Positions 53,759-61,907 of a stretch of DNA of 64,000 nucleotides are shown one piece after another. Made by a program: the position numbers and the translations under genes. The DNA is from Draconibacterium aestuarii (GTDB lineage Bacteria > Bacteroidota > Bacteroidia > Bacteroidales > Prolixibacteraceae): contig JAPOHD010000008.1 of assembly GCA_026671195.1 (NCBI GenBank), forward strand, positions 1 through 64,000, written 5' to 3'. Each line of letters begins with the position of its first letter. The first letter of the stretch is position 1. Below the pieces are notes generated by a model. That model saw nothing but the letters and a program-made list of their open reading frames with translations, was not told the DNA's origin and made no database searches.

Positions 53759-55984
53759 TTAGATATTCAACCAGTAAGTTAGTTTTAAATTAATCGATCG
53801 GAAGCGTGGTCCGAAATTATCTGTGATGTAATTGTCATTGTACACCAAGTGTAGATCGGAAAGAGGAGCAAAACGCCACTGTAAACGTGAATTTATTCCC
53901 AGATTTTGCCGTTGATTACTATACTGAACCAACGTCGACCAGAACAAAGATTTACTAAAAGTGATATCGGCTTTTGGCGAAAGCAGCCAAATATCAGCAT
54001 CTGCATGTGGGTGGGGCAATCGAATACCATCGTAGTTAAAAGCCACGCTAAATGTTGCCCATGGTTGCACACGATAAGCAACTTCACCACCAACAGAATA
54101 TATACTACCGTTGTAAAACTCACCAAGAGTAGTTTTAAAATTATAGGTAAACAAATTAGCCAGACTGGACTGATAAGTCCCCTGAAACTGATTAAAAGTA
54201 TAACTCTGATTCCCCGGTAGTGGAATTGCACCCGGTGTACGGGTTGGATCGAATTCTTTTAAGAGATAAATATAATTATTTACAATGCTGGCTTCAAGTT
54301 CTGCCGAGTTTTTAAATTCGGCGGTCCAGCTAAAGGTATTTTCGTAATCGGTTTGTTTTAAATCCAGACTTGGCCTTAACCATCGTAACGAGAGCAAACG
54401 AAAAGCATTTGAATTGATAATGCCGTTTGAAGGGTAGAATGTGCGTGTAACAGAATTACCAATCTTAAAAATATCTCTTCTCGGTACAAATCCAAGGTCA
54501 GATGTAAAATCCTCATTCACATATACAAAATCACTCGACAATCGCCATTTTCGTGTGTTGAAAACAAGATAGGCCTGCGATGATAAATTGCCTTTTGAGT
54601 TATTGGGCTGGAATGATTTATGAAGAAAGAATTTACCAATCCACTTGTCGTTGGCCGAGGCAAGATTATAATCTAATCCGATAACACGGTTATATTCTTT
54701 ACTGCTATCCAGAAAATCGTAATCTTTAAATGCCTGGCGGTTAATTGCAAAGAATCCAATATTCGAGCGGGCAAACATTTTCTTCTGTACTGCCAGCATC
54801 ATATTGTCATTTGATGCAATACCATTGTCAATATCTTCGTCGGTTTGAACATTTAGAAATCCCAAACGCCAATCTTCATTCAGCTTTCCGCTAAAACGTA
54901 CACCTCCAATAATCCTGTTTTCAATGGTGTTACCGGCACTATTACGCGCCAATCCAATTCTTCGCGAAAAGAAAGGATTTGCATCACGACTGCTACCAAA
55001 ACTCCCGAACAGGTCGCTGTTATCGATAAAAAACTGCCTTTTTTCCGGCAAGAAAACTTCAAAGCGGGTAAGGTTGGTAAAAATGGCATCCACTTCAGTG
55101 TTTGAGAAATCCGGATTAATGGTAATATCCAGGTTCATACTGTTCCCGAGAGGAATTTTTGCATCGCATCCAAACTTTAGTTTACTATCGGTAGTACCTA
55201 ACACAAAATCTTTCGATGCGAGTGTATTTATATACGGTATTATAGAAAATGGAGTACGCGATTTTCCCAGTGGTTTTTCAAATTCCATTGTATTCATAAA
55301 AGCCAAACTTGAAAGCAACTGGTTTTGCGGTACGTGTGCCCAGGCACTTTGTTCGTTGGCTCCAATATCCCAGCGGTAACACTGCATCCTCCATTCTGTA
55401 TCACCTCCTCTGAACTTGATTGACGAAAATGGGATAGCAGCTTCAAGAATAAAGTAGCCATCATTTATTTTACTTTCCAGTTGCCATTTCTGATCCCAGT
55501 TGGCATTAAATCCGGCTGCTGCTCCTCCCTGCGAAATAAAGGCTTCAAGTTGGACACCGCAGGGAGTCATTCCAAAAAGAAAGGCAGTATTTCCATCCTT
55601 AAATGTATCAAACATCAGGCTTACATTATCACTGGTTGTTCCTCTGAAATCGCGACGCAAGGAAGAAACCACATATTTTTCTGAAGAAGCTTCGCCCCGG
55701 ACACCGATGTACAGAAAATGATCATTGTACACTAACATAAATTGAGTAGGATACTTTGCCCGTGCTGTGTCGGTTGGGAAAAACTGCCAGAAATCTCCTC
55801 CTTTATCCGCGTTCTGCCAGGCAGCTTCATCTAAAACTCCGTCTAGCTTAATTTGCTCTGTAATAAAATTAACACGTATATTTCTTTCCTGATCCTGGGC
55901 GAAAACAGAAAGTGTTACAAACGATAGCGTAATAATAAATAAGCCACTTGTAATGAATCTTTTACTACCCAACAATCCCCTCAT
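53759..55984 (-). CDS. DUF5916 outer-membrane protein with CBM9-like domain
   Basis: About 741 aa from the ATG at 55984 (MRGLLGSKRF). A signal peptide precedes a CBM9-like sandwich at about 35-210 (IKLDGVLDEAAWQNA; MLVYNDHFLYIGVRGE), and the rest is the DUF5916 domain made of many amphipathic strands ending in the aromatic LTYWLNI, as in outer-membrane barrels. Likely role: binding and passage of a ligand at the outer membrane. It lies between two cupin/hydrolase blocks that share the same operator. Confidence 0.88.
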   Translation of the reverse strand: MRGLLGSKRFITSGLFIITLSFVTLSVFAQDQERNIRVNFITEQIKLDGVLDEAAWQNADKGGDFWQFFPTDTARAKYPTQFMLVYNDHFLYIGVRGEASSEKYVVSSLRRDFRGTTSDNVSLMFDTFKDGNTAFLFGMTPCGVQLEAFISQGGAAAGFNANWDQKWQLESKINDGYFILEAAIPFSSIKFRGGDTEWRMQCYRWDIGANEQSAWAHVPQNQLLSSLAFMNTMEFEKPLGKSRTPFSIIPYINTLASKDFVLGTTDSKLKFGCDAKIPLGNSMNLDITINPDFSNTEVDAIFTNLTRFEVFLPEKRQFFIDNSDLFGSFGSSRDANPFFSRRIGLARNSAGNTIENRIIGGVRFSGKLNEDWRLGFLNVQTDEDIDNGIASNDNMMLAVQKKMFARSNIGFFAINRQAFKDYDFLDSSKEYNRVIGLDYNLASANDKWIGKFFLHKSFQPNNSKGNLSSQAYLVFNTRKWRLSSDFVYVNEDFTSDLGFVPRRDIFKIGNSVTRTFYPSNGIINSNAFRLLSLRWLRPSLDLKQTDYENTFSWTAEFKNSAELEASIVNNYIYLLKEFDPTRTPGAIPLPGNQSYTFNQFQGTYQSSLANLFTYNFKTTLGEFYNGSIYSVGGEVAYRVQPWATFSVAFNYDGIRLPHPHADADIWLLSPKADITFSKSLFWSTLVQYSNQRQNLGINSRLQWRFAPLSDLHLVYNDNYITDNFGPRFRSINLKLTYWLNI

Positions 55985-56117
55985 TACCACACATTTAGAT
56001 TTGTTTAAATTACTGTTATTTATTGAAAGCGCTATAGAACATCGCATACATAATTTGTTTTTTGATTACGACATTCCAGACTCCTCTTGGTATTAGTTTT
56101 TTAATTCTTTCTTGTCA

Positions 56118-56627
56118 CTATCTTTTCAGCCCCAAATATTCCTCATCGCTAACAGCGCCAAACCACTCTGTAACGCCTTCTAACCGGCTTGTAATAGCTA
56201 ACTGAACAAACTCCGTATCGGCACTGGCACCATGCCAGTGCAGTACGTTGGGCCTGATATTTACCACTTCGCCTTTGTTTACAACCCGGATCGGACTGCC
56301 TTTTTCCTGATAATAACCAACTCCATCGAGGCATATTAAAATTTGTCCGTCAGGATGAGTATGCCAATTCGACCTTGCACCCGGTTCGAACACTACACTA
56401 CCCACTGCGATATGATTCAAGCTGTCGGCATCAAGCAGCCCCTCTAACCAGGCAGTTCCAACAAAATTATTGTTGGTAATCTTTTCTCCTTTTGGAAATA
56501 TGAGTTCTTTTTGTATCGATTCCATCTGATTTGCTTGCTGGTTTCTTTGATTCTTACAGGAATAGGAAACAAGAATAAAAGCTACTACTACTACTACTAC
56601 TACTACTATAGTTAAACTACTTTTCAT
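56118..56627 (-). CDS. Exported cupin lipoprotein with poly-Val signal
   Basis: A 169-aa paralog of the 47495-47989 cupin. The signal contains eight consecutive Val residues encoded by a CTA-repeat tract, ending at a lipobox Cys near residue 24 (SYSC). The cupin ligands NWHTHPDGQ and LHWHGA are intact. It is the first gene of the operon on this side, 133 bp before the DUF5916 gene. Confidence 0.86.
   Translation of the reverse strand: MKSSLTIVVVVVVVVAFILVSYSCKNQRNQQANQMESIQKELIFPKGEKITNNNFVGTAWLEGLLDADSLNHIAVGSVVFEPGARSNWHTHPDGQILICLDGVGYYQEKGSPIRVVNKGEVVNIRPNVLHWHGASADTEFVQLAITSRLEGVTEWFGAVSDEEYLGLKR
56582..56608. repeat. CTA microsatellite, nine units
   Basis: Nine perfect CTA units inside the signal-peptide region of the cupin gene. 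In the coding frame they give Val codons, so gain or loss of units changes the length of the hydrophobic core without a frameshift. Confidence 0.9.
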
Positions 56628-56643
56628 ATTCTATAATTTATTG

Positions 56644-56686
56644 AATTATAATCACTATGCAAATATCAGGTAAGTAATTATAATCA
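56644..56686. promoter_or_regulatory. Direct repeats AATTATAATCA 32 bp apart
   Basis: Identical 11-bp words at 56644-56654 and 56676-56686 flank the predicted minus-strand -7 element in the cupin/AraC intergenic region. The 32-bp spacing is close to three helical turns. Confidence 0.5.
56660..56667 (-). promoter_or_regulatory. Predicted -7 element of the cupin-DUF5916 unit
   Basis: GATATTTG on the minus strand, one mismatch to TAnnTTTG, 33 nt before the start at 56627. The 33-bp element begins exactly 31 nt upstream, as at the 53672 promoter. Confidence 0.5.
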
Positions 56687-56698
56687 TTGGTATACATG

Positions 56699-56731
56699 TT
56701 ACGGATATTATAACCAAGATTACGGATTAAC
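56699..56731. promoter_or_regulatory. 33-bp direct-repeat operator, copy 1
   Basis: Half-sites TTACGGAT at 56699 and 56720 are identical and 21 bp apart. The element lies between the cupin gene and the AraC gene, so it may serve both. Confidence 0.65.
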
Positions 56732-56765
56732 TAATTTTGCATTTCAATTTTGATTTTTTTAGGCT

Positions 56766-56773
56766 TAGTTTTG
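56766..56773 (+). promoter_or_regulatory. Predicted -7 element of the AraC gene
   Basis: TAGTTTTG matches TAnnTTTG, 25 nt before the ATG at 56798. Confidence 0.6.
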
Positions 56774-56797
56774 TACAAGATCAAACAAAATACACCA

Positions 56798-57691
56798 ATG
56801 GAAGAAATCTTAAAATTTGAAACGATAAAAGAATATAATGTATTTAATAACCAAGAGACCATGCATCCTTTGGTAGGAATTATAGATCTATCAAAAGCAG
56901 ATCCCCGGAAATTCCGACGGATGAGCTATGGTTTTTACACGATTTTTCTGAAAGAGATTAAATGCGGAGATCTTCGATATGGCTGTAATTATTACGATTA
57001 TGAGGAGGGCACTCTTATATTTTTGGCTCCCAACCAGGTTATCGGTGAATATAAAGACGAATATTATCAACCACAAGGAAAGGCTTTGGTTTTTCATCAG
57101 GACCTTATTTTGGGCACATCGCTAGGTAAAAAAATTCATGATTATGCATTTTTCTCATACGATGTAAACGAAGCGCTGCACCTTTCCTTGCGGGAAAGAG
57201 AGATTATATTGGATTGTTTTAATAAAATAGATTATGAACTTCAGCAAAACATTGATAAACACACTGAAAACCTGGTGATTTCAAATATTGAATTGTTTCT
57301 GAATTATTGTATACGTTTTTACGATCGACAGTTTATTACACGCTCAAAAGTTAATAAAAGCATATTAACACGATTTGACAACCTACTTAACGAGTATTTT
57401 CTAACTTCAAAAACCGAAATATTAGGATTGCCATCAGTTGCCTACTTTGCCAATTTACTCAACCTTTCTGCAAACTATTTAGGCGACTCGATAAAAAAAG
57501 AAACGGGTAAATCAGCCCAGGAATCCATACAATTAAAGTTGATTAGCGTTGCCAAAGAACGCATTTTTGACACCGATAAAAGTATTTCAGAAGTTGCTTA
57601 TGAATTAGGTTTTAAGCATCCTCAACACTTTAATCGAATGTTTAAAAAAGCTACAGGGCAAACTCCCAATGATTATCGAAATTTGAATTAA
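56798..57691 (+). CDS. AraC family regulator of the exported hydrolase regulon
   Basis: About 297 aa. The N-terminal part (about 1-180) is the ligand-binding region of the AraC group common in Bacteroidetes (EGTLIFLAPNQVIGEY; GKALVFHQDLI). The C-terminal helix-turn-helix pair is near 190-295 (LGLPSVAYFANLLNLSANYLG; SISEVAYELGFKHPQHFNRMFK in two helices). The frame extends to a TTG at 56750, but this precedes the -7 element at 56766, so the ATG at 56798 is chosen. It is the likely binder of the 33-bp elements. Confidence 0.9.
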   Translation: MEEILKFETIKEYNVFNNQETMHPLVGIIDLSKADPRKFRRMSYGFYTIFLKEIKCGDLRYGCNYYDYEEGTLIFLAPNQVIGEYKDEYYQPQGKALVFHQDLILGTSLGKKIHDYAFFSYDVNEALHLSLREREIILDCFNKIDYELQQNIDKHTENLVISNIELFLNYCIRFYDRQFITRSKVNKSILTRFDNLLNEYFLTSKTEILGLPSVAYFANLLNLSANYLGDSIKKETGKSAQESIQLKLISVAKERIFDTDKSISEVAYELGFKHPQHFNRMFKKATGQTPNDYRNLN

Positions 57692-58032
57692 GGAACAAAG
57701 TGTATTTATTGTATTTATAATTTGTTAAGCCATACAACGTAAAGGCAAATCTTCACACCTGAGTGATGTAAATATTCACGTTTTGATGGATTTTAAGCGG
57801 CTAAATAATTAATTGCTCCGGCTTAAGAGCATGGAAAACGATATTCCCCGCCCACAAATTAACACAAATACTGATGGCAGGATTTTATCAAATTGGATAT
57901 AACAGTATAACATAACGCATTATTTTCTGCTTAAGCATTAAAAAATAAGGAGTTACATGGAATAAATTCGAAGAAAGTTATCAACAGCTTATAATAAAAA
58001 AAATCCACCAGATTTCTCTGATGGATTTCCTG
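57692..58032. other. 341-bp intergenic region
   Basis: No gene seen. Its right end holds the minus-strand terminator of the tRNA gene. Confidence 0.5.
57996..58028 (-). terminator. Terminator after tRNA-Ser
   Basis: AAATCCACCAGA (58001-58012) pairs with TCTGATGGATTT (58017-58028, one wobble pair). A run of A at 57996-58003 gives the T tail on the minus strand. Confidence 0.8.
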
Positions 58033-58117
58033 CGGAGAGAGAGGGATTCGAACCCCCGGTACCTCGCGGTACAACGGTTTTCAAGACCGCCGCATTCGAC
58101 CACTCTGCCATCTCTCC
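58033..58117 (-). tRNA. tRNA-Ser (TGA anticodon)
   Basis: The minus strand folds as a class II tRNA: acceptor stem GGAGAGA/TCTCTCC, discriminator G, anticodon loop CTTGAAA with TGA, a long variable arm and the T-loop GGTTCGAATCC. The 3' CCA is not encoded. Confidence 0.95.
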
Positions 58118-58398
58118 TGAGCGCGACAAAAGTAGAACTTTTTTTTTTACTGCAAAACACTTTTGTGTAAATTTTTAAAGAAATACTGAAAAAAAAAAAG
58201 TTGATGCATTTGGTTTTTTAAAACATATTTCTGAATTTAGCTAAACCGTAAAAAGTTCGCTGTAACTATTGATTTTACTGACGTTTTAAGAACTTTAATA
58301 TGTGAAACTATAAATTTATTCATAATATATATAAAATATTATTAAGAAGTAAGTTACTTAATTTCAATCACTTAATTAATTATTTAAAAATTTGCCTT

Positions 58399-58671
58399 AT
58401 GAACAAAGCACAATTAATTGATGCTATGGCTGAAAAATCAGGCCTAAGTAAAGCTGACGCGAAAAAAGCTCTTGACGCATTTGTAGCTGCAACAACTGAC
58501 TCACTTAAAGGTGGCGACAGAGTAGCTCTTATTGGATTTGGTTCATTCTCTGTATCTGAACGCGGAGCAAGAACCGGTAGAAACCCACAAACTGGTAAAG
58601 AAATTACTATTCCAGCTAAAAAAGTTGTTAAATTTAAAGCTGGTGCTGAATTAGCTGACGCTGTTTCGTAA
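58399..58671 (+). CDS. HU family DNA-binding protein
   Basis: A 90-aa nucleoid protein that bends and packages DNA as a dimer. The sequence is a standard [20 protein letters not shown] at the start, [21 protein letters not shown] with the DNA-binding arm and the intercalating Pro in the middle, and [12 protein letters not shown] at the end. It has a long AT-rich leader containing several homopolymer runs. Confidence 0.97.
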   Translation: MNKAQLIDAMAEKSGLSKADAKKALDAFVAATTDSLKGGDRVALIGFGSFSVSERGARTGRNPQTGKEITIPAKKVVKFKAGAELADAVS

Positions 58672-58762
58672 TCGTACGAATAGGTAAGAAACTGATTTAG
58701 GGGAGCAAATTGCTTCCCTTTTTCGTTATAGTGAAATTCATAACAAAACAATATATTATTAT

Positions 58763-59443
58763 ATGCACAATAAGTTACTAAAACATTTGTCGGAATATAT
58801 TACTCCCAAAAGGAATGAATTGTTCAACAAAATTTTAGATATGCGAACCAGACATATTACTATTGTACTCGAAGATATTTATCAATCGCAAAATGCAAGT
58901 GCCGTTTTACGCACATGCGATTGTTTCGGAATTCAGGATGTGCATATTATTGAAAACAGAAACGAATTTCAGGATAATTCAGAAGTATCGATGGGCTCGT
59001 CGAAATGGCTGAATTTAAAGAAATACAATGAAGCAAATAACAATAGCCTTGAAGCAATTAAACAATTAAAACAACAAGGCTACAGGATCGTTGCTACCAC
59101 ACCTCATAAAAACGATCAGAAGTTGCATGATTTTGATATTGCAAAAGGGAAAACAGCTTTAGTCTTCGGATCGGAGTTACCAGGATTAACGGAAACAATC
59201 TTAAACGAGGCCGACGAGTTTCTTAAAATACCCATGTACGGTTTTACCGAAAGTTTTAACATATCAGTTTCGGCTGCCATTATTCTGCACCATTTAACGC
59301 TTAAGATGCGTCAAACCGAAGGCTTACAATGGCAACTTAGCCAGGAAGAAAAAGATGCGTTAAAAATGGAATGGATTAGAAAAACAATTAAACGGAGCGA
59401 ACTTCTCGAAAAGCGGTTTTGGGAAAAAAACAGAAATAGCTAA
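58763..59443 (+). CDS. trmH: TrmH/SpoU family RNA 2'-O-methyltransferase
   Basis: A 226-aa SPOUT-fold methyltransferase. Motif 1 is QSQNASAVLRTCDCFG near 41-56 (conserved Asn and Arg), motif 2 is LVFGSELPGLTE, and motif 3 is IPMYGFTESFNISVSAAI, which carries the cofactor knot. The closest group by length and motifs is TrmH, which methylates G18 of tRNA; the exact target is inferred. It follows the HU gene at 91 bp. Confidence 0.9.
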   Translation: MHNKLLKHLSEYITPKRNELFNKILDMRTRHITIVLEDIYQSQNASAVLRTCDCFGIQDVHIIENRNEFQDNSEVSMGSSKWLNLKKYNEANNNSLEAIKQLKQQGYRIVATTPHKNDQKLHDFDIAKGKTALVFGSELPGLTETILNEADEFLKIPMYGFTESFNISVSAAIILHHLTLKMRQTEGLQWQLSQEEKDALKMEWIRKTIKRSELLEKRFWEKNRNS

Positions 59444-59506
59444 CAATCACAATTCGGATTACTATCACTGTTATCAGCTAAGTAATTTAAGCACACTGAC
59501 TGACTC

Positions 59507-60697
59507 CTAAGCCCTTTTCGATTTTTCCCAGTTAACCGATTGTTTCCCCTTTATATACCGGAAAATACCACGGATCGATGCATAGTTTATCATTACAAAA
59601 TAATAAGGCACAAAAAACAGCTTCAGTCTCAGTTTCCGGTTTTCAAAATACCATCCCAGCATGGCAACCAGGTAACACACCACCTGAAAATAAAACATCC
59701 ACGTGTAAAAAATATCAAGTTGCCAACTTTGCGGCCTTATCACAATCAACAAATTCACAAAAAAGAGTACGAAAAGCGAAACAGGTGCCAATGCCCACCG
59801 CAAGACTTTATGCGAAAAATACTGCCATGATAAAATTCCGTTTTTGAAGGGATTTAACAAATCTTTTAACCGGAATATAGTCTGAATACCTCCAGCAGCA
59901 ATCCGAACTTTACGTTTCAGCTCCTCTTTTACATTAAGCGAGGCAGTTTCTTCGGCATAGGCATTGGGAGTGTAAGCTATTTTATATCCTTTTTGAGCAA
60001 TTCGAAGCGAAATGATAAAATCGTCGAGAAGAGTATCGGGTTCAACATCTTCGAACAATTCTGTACGTATCGCAAATAATTCACCCACAGCTCCAACGGC
60101 TGAGTTAAGTTCTGAGTCGTTTCGTTTTATCCACGACTCCATTTTCCAGTACAATCCCTCTCCGGCACCCGCTGCTGTCTCAGACTCCTTTTCCACAATT
60201 CGTTTTTCGCCGGCAACACAACCAACTTTGGAATTGCTGAATTTTGCGACTATTTCACGAATGGATTCCTTCCCCAATATCGTATTCGAATCAGAAAATA
60301 TTACAATGGGTGCCTTTACGAATTTCATCCCCCGGTTCATGGCATGCATTTTCCCACGCCGTTCTTCCTGATGATGAACTTCCAGCCTCTTATCAAATTC
60401 CCGCAAAAAATCAGGCGTCCCATCATCCGAACCGTCAGTAATCCATAAGTATTGTATTTTATTTTTTGGGTAATTCAGCTGAAAGGAATTTTCGCACTTT
60501 TGCCGAATGTAATCTTTCTCGTTATACGCTGTAACAAACAAGCAAACCTCCGGCTCGTAGCCCGGTTCGTAACTCAAAACATTTGAACGGAAAAATAACT
60601 TTTTAAGTTTGACCAAAAACCATAGCACAATTGCATACCCAACGTAAGTGTAAAAAAGAATGATCAGTAAGAACCAAAAAAGTATGGATAATATCAT
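59507..60697 (-). CDS. Family 2 glycosyltransferase, membrane-bound
   Basis: A 396-aa processive-type GT2 with one N-terminal span (about 1-25), a catalytic domain (about 50-270) and about three C-terminal spans. Motifs are LFVTAYNEKDYI, ITDGSDDGT, the DxD-like FSDSNT, LLDDFIISLR and, in place of QxxRW, KVRIAAGGIQ. The sugar and acceptor are unknown. It overlaps the upstream glycosyltransferase gene by ATGA (60694-60697), so both act in one pathway, probably of surface or capsular polysaccharide. Confidence 0.9.
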   Translation of the reverse strand: MILSILFWFLLIILFYTYVGYAIVLWFLVKLKKLFFRSNVLSYEPGYEPEVCLFVTAYNEKDYIRQKCENSFQLNYPKNKIQYLWITDGSDDGTPDFLREFDKRLEVHHQEERRGKMHAMNRGMKFVKAPIVIFSDSNTILGKESIREIVAKFSNSKVGCVAGEKRIVEKESETAAGAGEGLYWKMESWIKRNDSELNSAVGAVGELFAIRTELFEDVEPDTLLDDFIISLRIAQKGYKIAYTPNAYAEETASLNVKEELKRKVRIAAGGIQTIFRLKDLLNPFKNGILSWQYFSHKVLRWALAPVSLFVLFFVNLLIVIRPQSWQLDIFYTWMFYFQVVCYLVAMLGWYFENRKLRLKLFFVPYYFVMINYASIRGIFRYIKGKQSVNWEKSKRA

Positions 60698-61896
60698 TTG
60701 GCATTCACTTTATAGAACTCGATGAGTTTACCTGCTGCCGCTAAATTATCAAAATTTTCGTGTATAAACTCAATTGCGTTTTTACCAATTTTTATATAAA
60801 AGTCGTTATCTTCTAGCAGTTGCGATATTTTATCAGTAAAATCTTCCTTGTCCGAGGCAATTACAATATTTTCATTTGGACTAATACCAATGCCTTCAGC
60901 ACCAATGGGAGTAGTAACAATACTTTTTCCAAGTGCCATGCCTTCAATAATCTTAATCCGCATTCCACTACCCGAAAAAAGTGGGACAATCATTATCGAT
61001 TTTGAATTCATAAAACGATAAGCATCGGCCACTTCTCCTTCAAAAACCACATTTGGAGCATTAAATTTATGCTGCAACCATGCGGGTGCATTTCGGCCTG
61101 CAATATAAAATCTTAAGGTCGGATATTTTTCATGAATTTCGGGCCAGCAGTTTTCCACAAACCAAACCAATCCTTCCTGATTGGGAGCCCATTCCAACGA
61201 TCCAATATGAAACAATGAGGGATGTTCAAGGTTTTTGGAATTGGGCACCAGCACAGAAGCGTCGATGCCTGTTTGTGAAATGTGTTTTTTCTTTCGATTT
61301 CCCATTCTATCCAGAATTTCTCCATCACGTTCGGTAATAGGAACCAATAAGTCGTAACTGTTTAACAAATTTGTTTCAAACCGTTTTATTCGTTTCGAAA
61401 GATTATTCAAATAAATCTTTTTTAATCCTTTCGACATTTTTGCGGTCCGTTCCCATATTTCGAATTCAATATTATGAGACCGATATACAATTGTAGCATT
61501 CGAGTTTTTCCGAATTAACGGAATATACGGGCAAACATACAAACCTTCAAGCTGAATAATATCGAAAGTATTATCGGTTAATAGCTGTTCTAAAGTTTTT
61601 CCAAAACCACCATCGATAAAACGAACAGCATTGTATGGTTTTCTGCTAAAAACAAAATTAATAAGTGCACTAAAAATACTAATGCGGGCAGGTACATCAA
61701 CCAACTGAAATTTTGCAATATCTTTTATAGGATCCGGAATTTCGTCGAGTGAAATATTATGCTTTTCCGTGTTCATCGACAACACAGTAACATTGTGCCC
61801 CAGGTACGCAAATCCTTTTGTAAGGTTCATACAGGCAATTGCACCACCATCTTTGGTCGGATAAGGTACTTTATTTGTCACCTGTAATATCTTCAT
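60694..61896 (-). CDS. Family 4-type glycosyltransferase
   Basis: A 400-aa GT-B enzyme. The N-terminal domain starts MKILQVTNKVPYPTKDGGA with the glycine-rich acceptor loop. The C-terminal donor domain has LFHIGSLEWAPNQEG and the EX7E-like region GSGMRIKIIEGMALGKSIVTT. It lies 11 bp after the LptF/G gene and overlaps the GT2 gene by 4 bp. Confidence 0.9.
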   Translation of the reverse strand: MKILQVTNKVPYPTKDGGAIACMNLTKGFAYLGHNVTVLSMNTEKHNISLDEIPDPIKDIAKFQLVDVPARISIFSALINFVFSRKPYNAVRFIDGGFGKTLEQLLTDNTFDIIQLEGLYVCPYIPLIRKNSNATIVYRSHNIEFEIWERTAKMSKGLKKIYLNNLSKRIKRFETNLLNSYDLLVPITERDGEILDRMGNRKKKHISQTGIDASVLVPNSKNLEHPSLFHIGSLEWAPNQEGLVWFVENCWPEIHEKYPTLRFYIAGRNAPAWLQHKFNAPNVVFEGEVADAYRFMNSKSIMIVPLFSGSGMRIKIIEGMALGKSIVTTPIGAEGIGISPNENIVIASDKEDFTDKISQLLEDNDFYIKIGKNAIEFIHENFDNLAAAGKLIEFYKVNAK

Positions 61897-61907
61897 TCAA
61901 GGCACAA

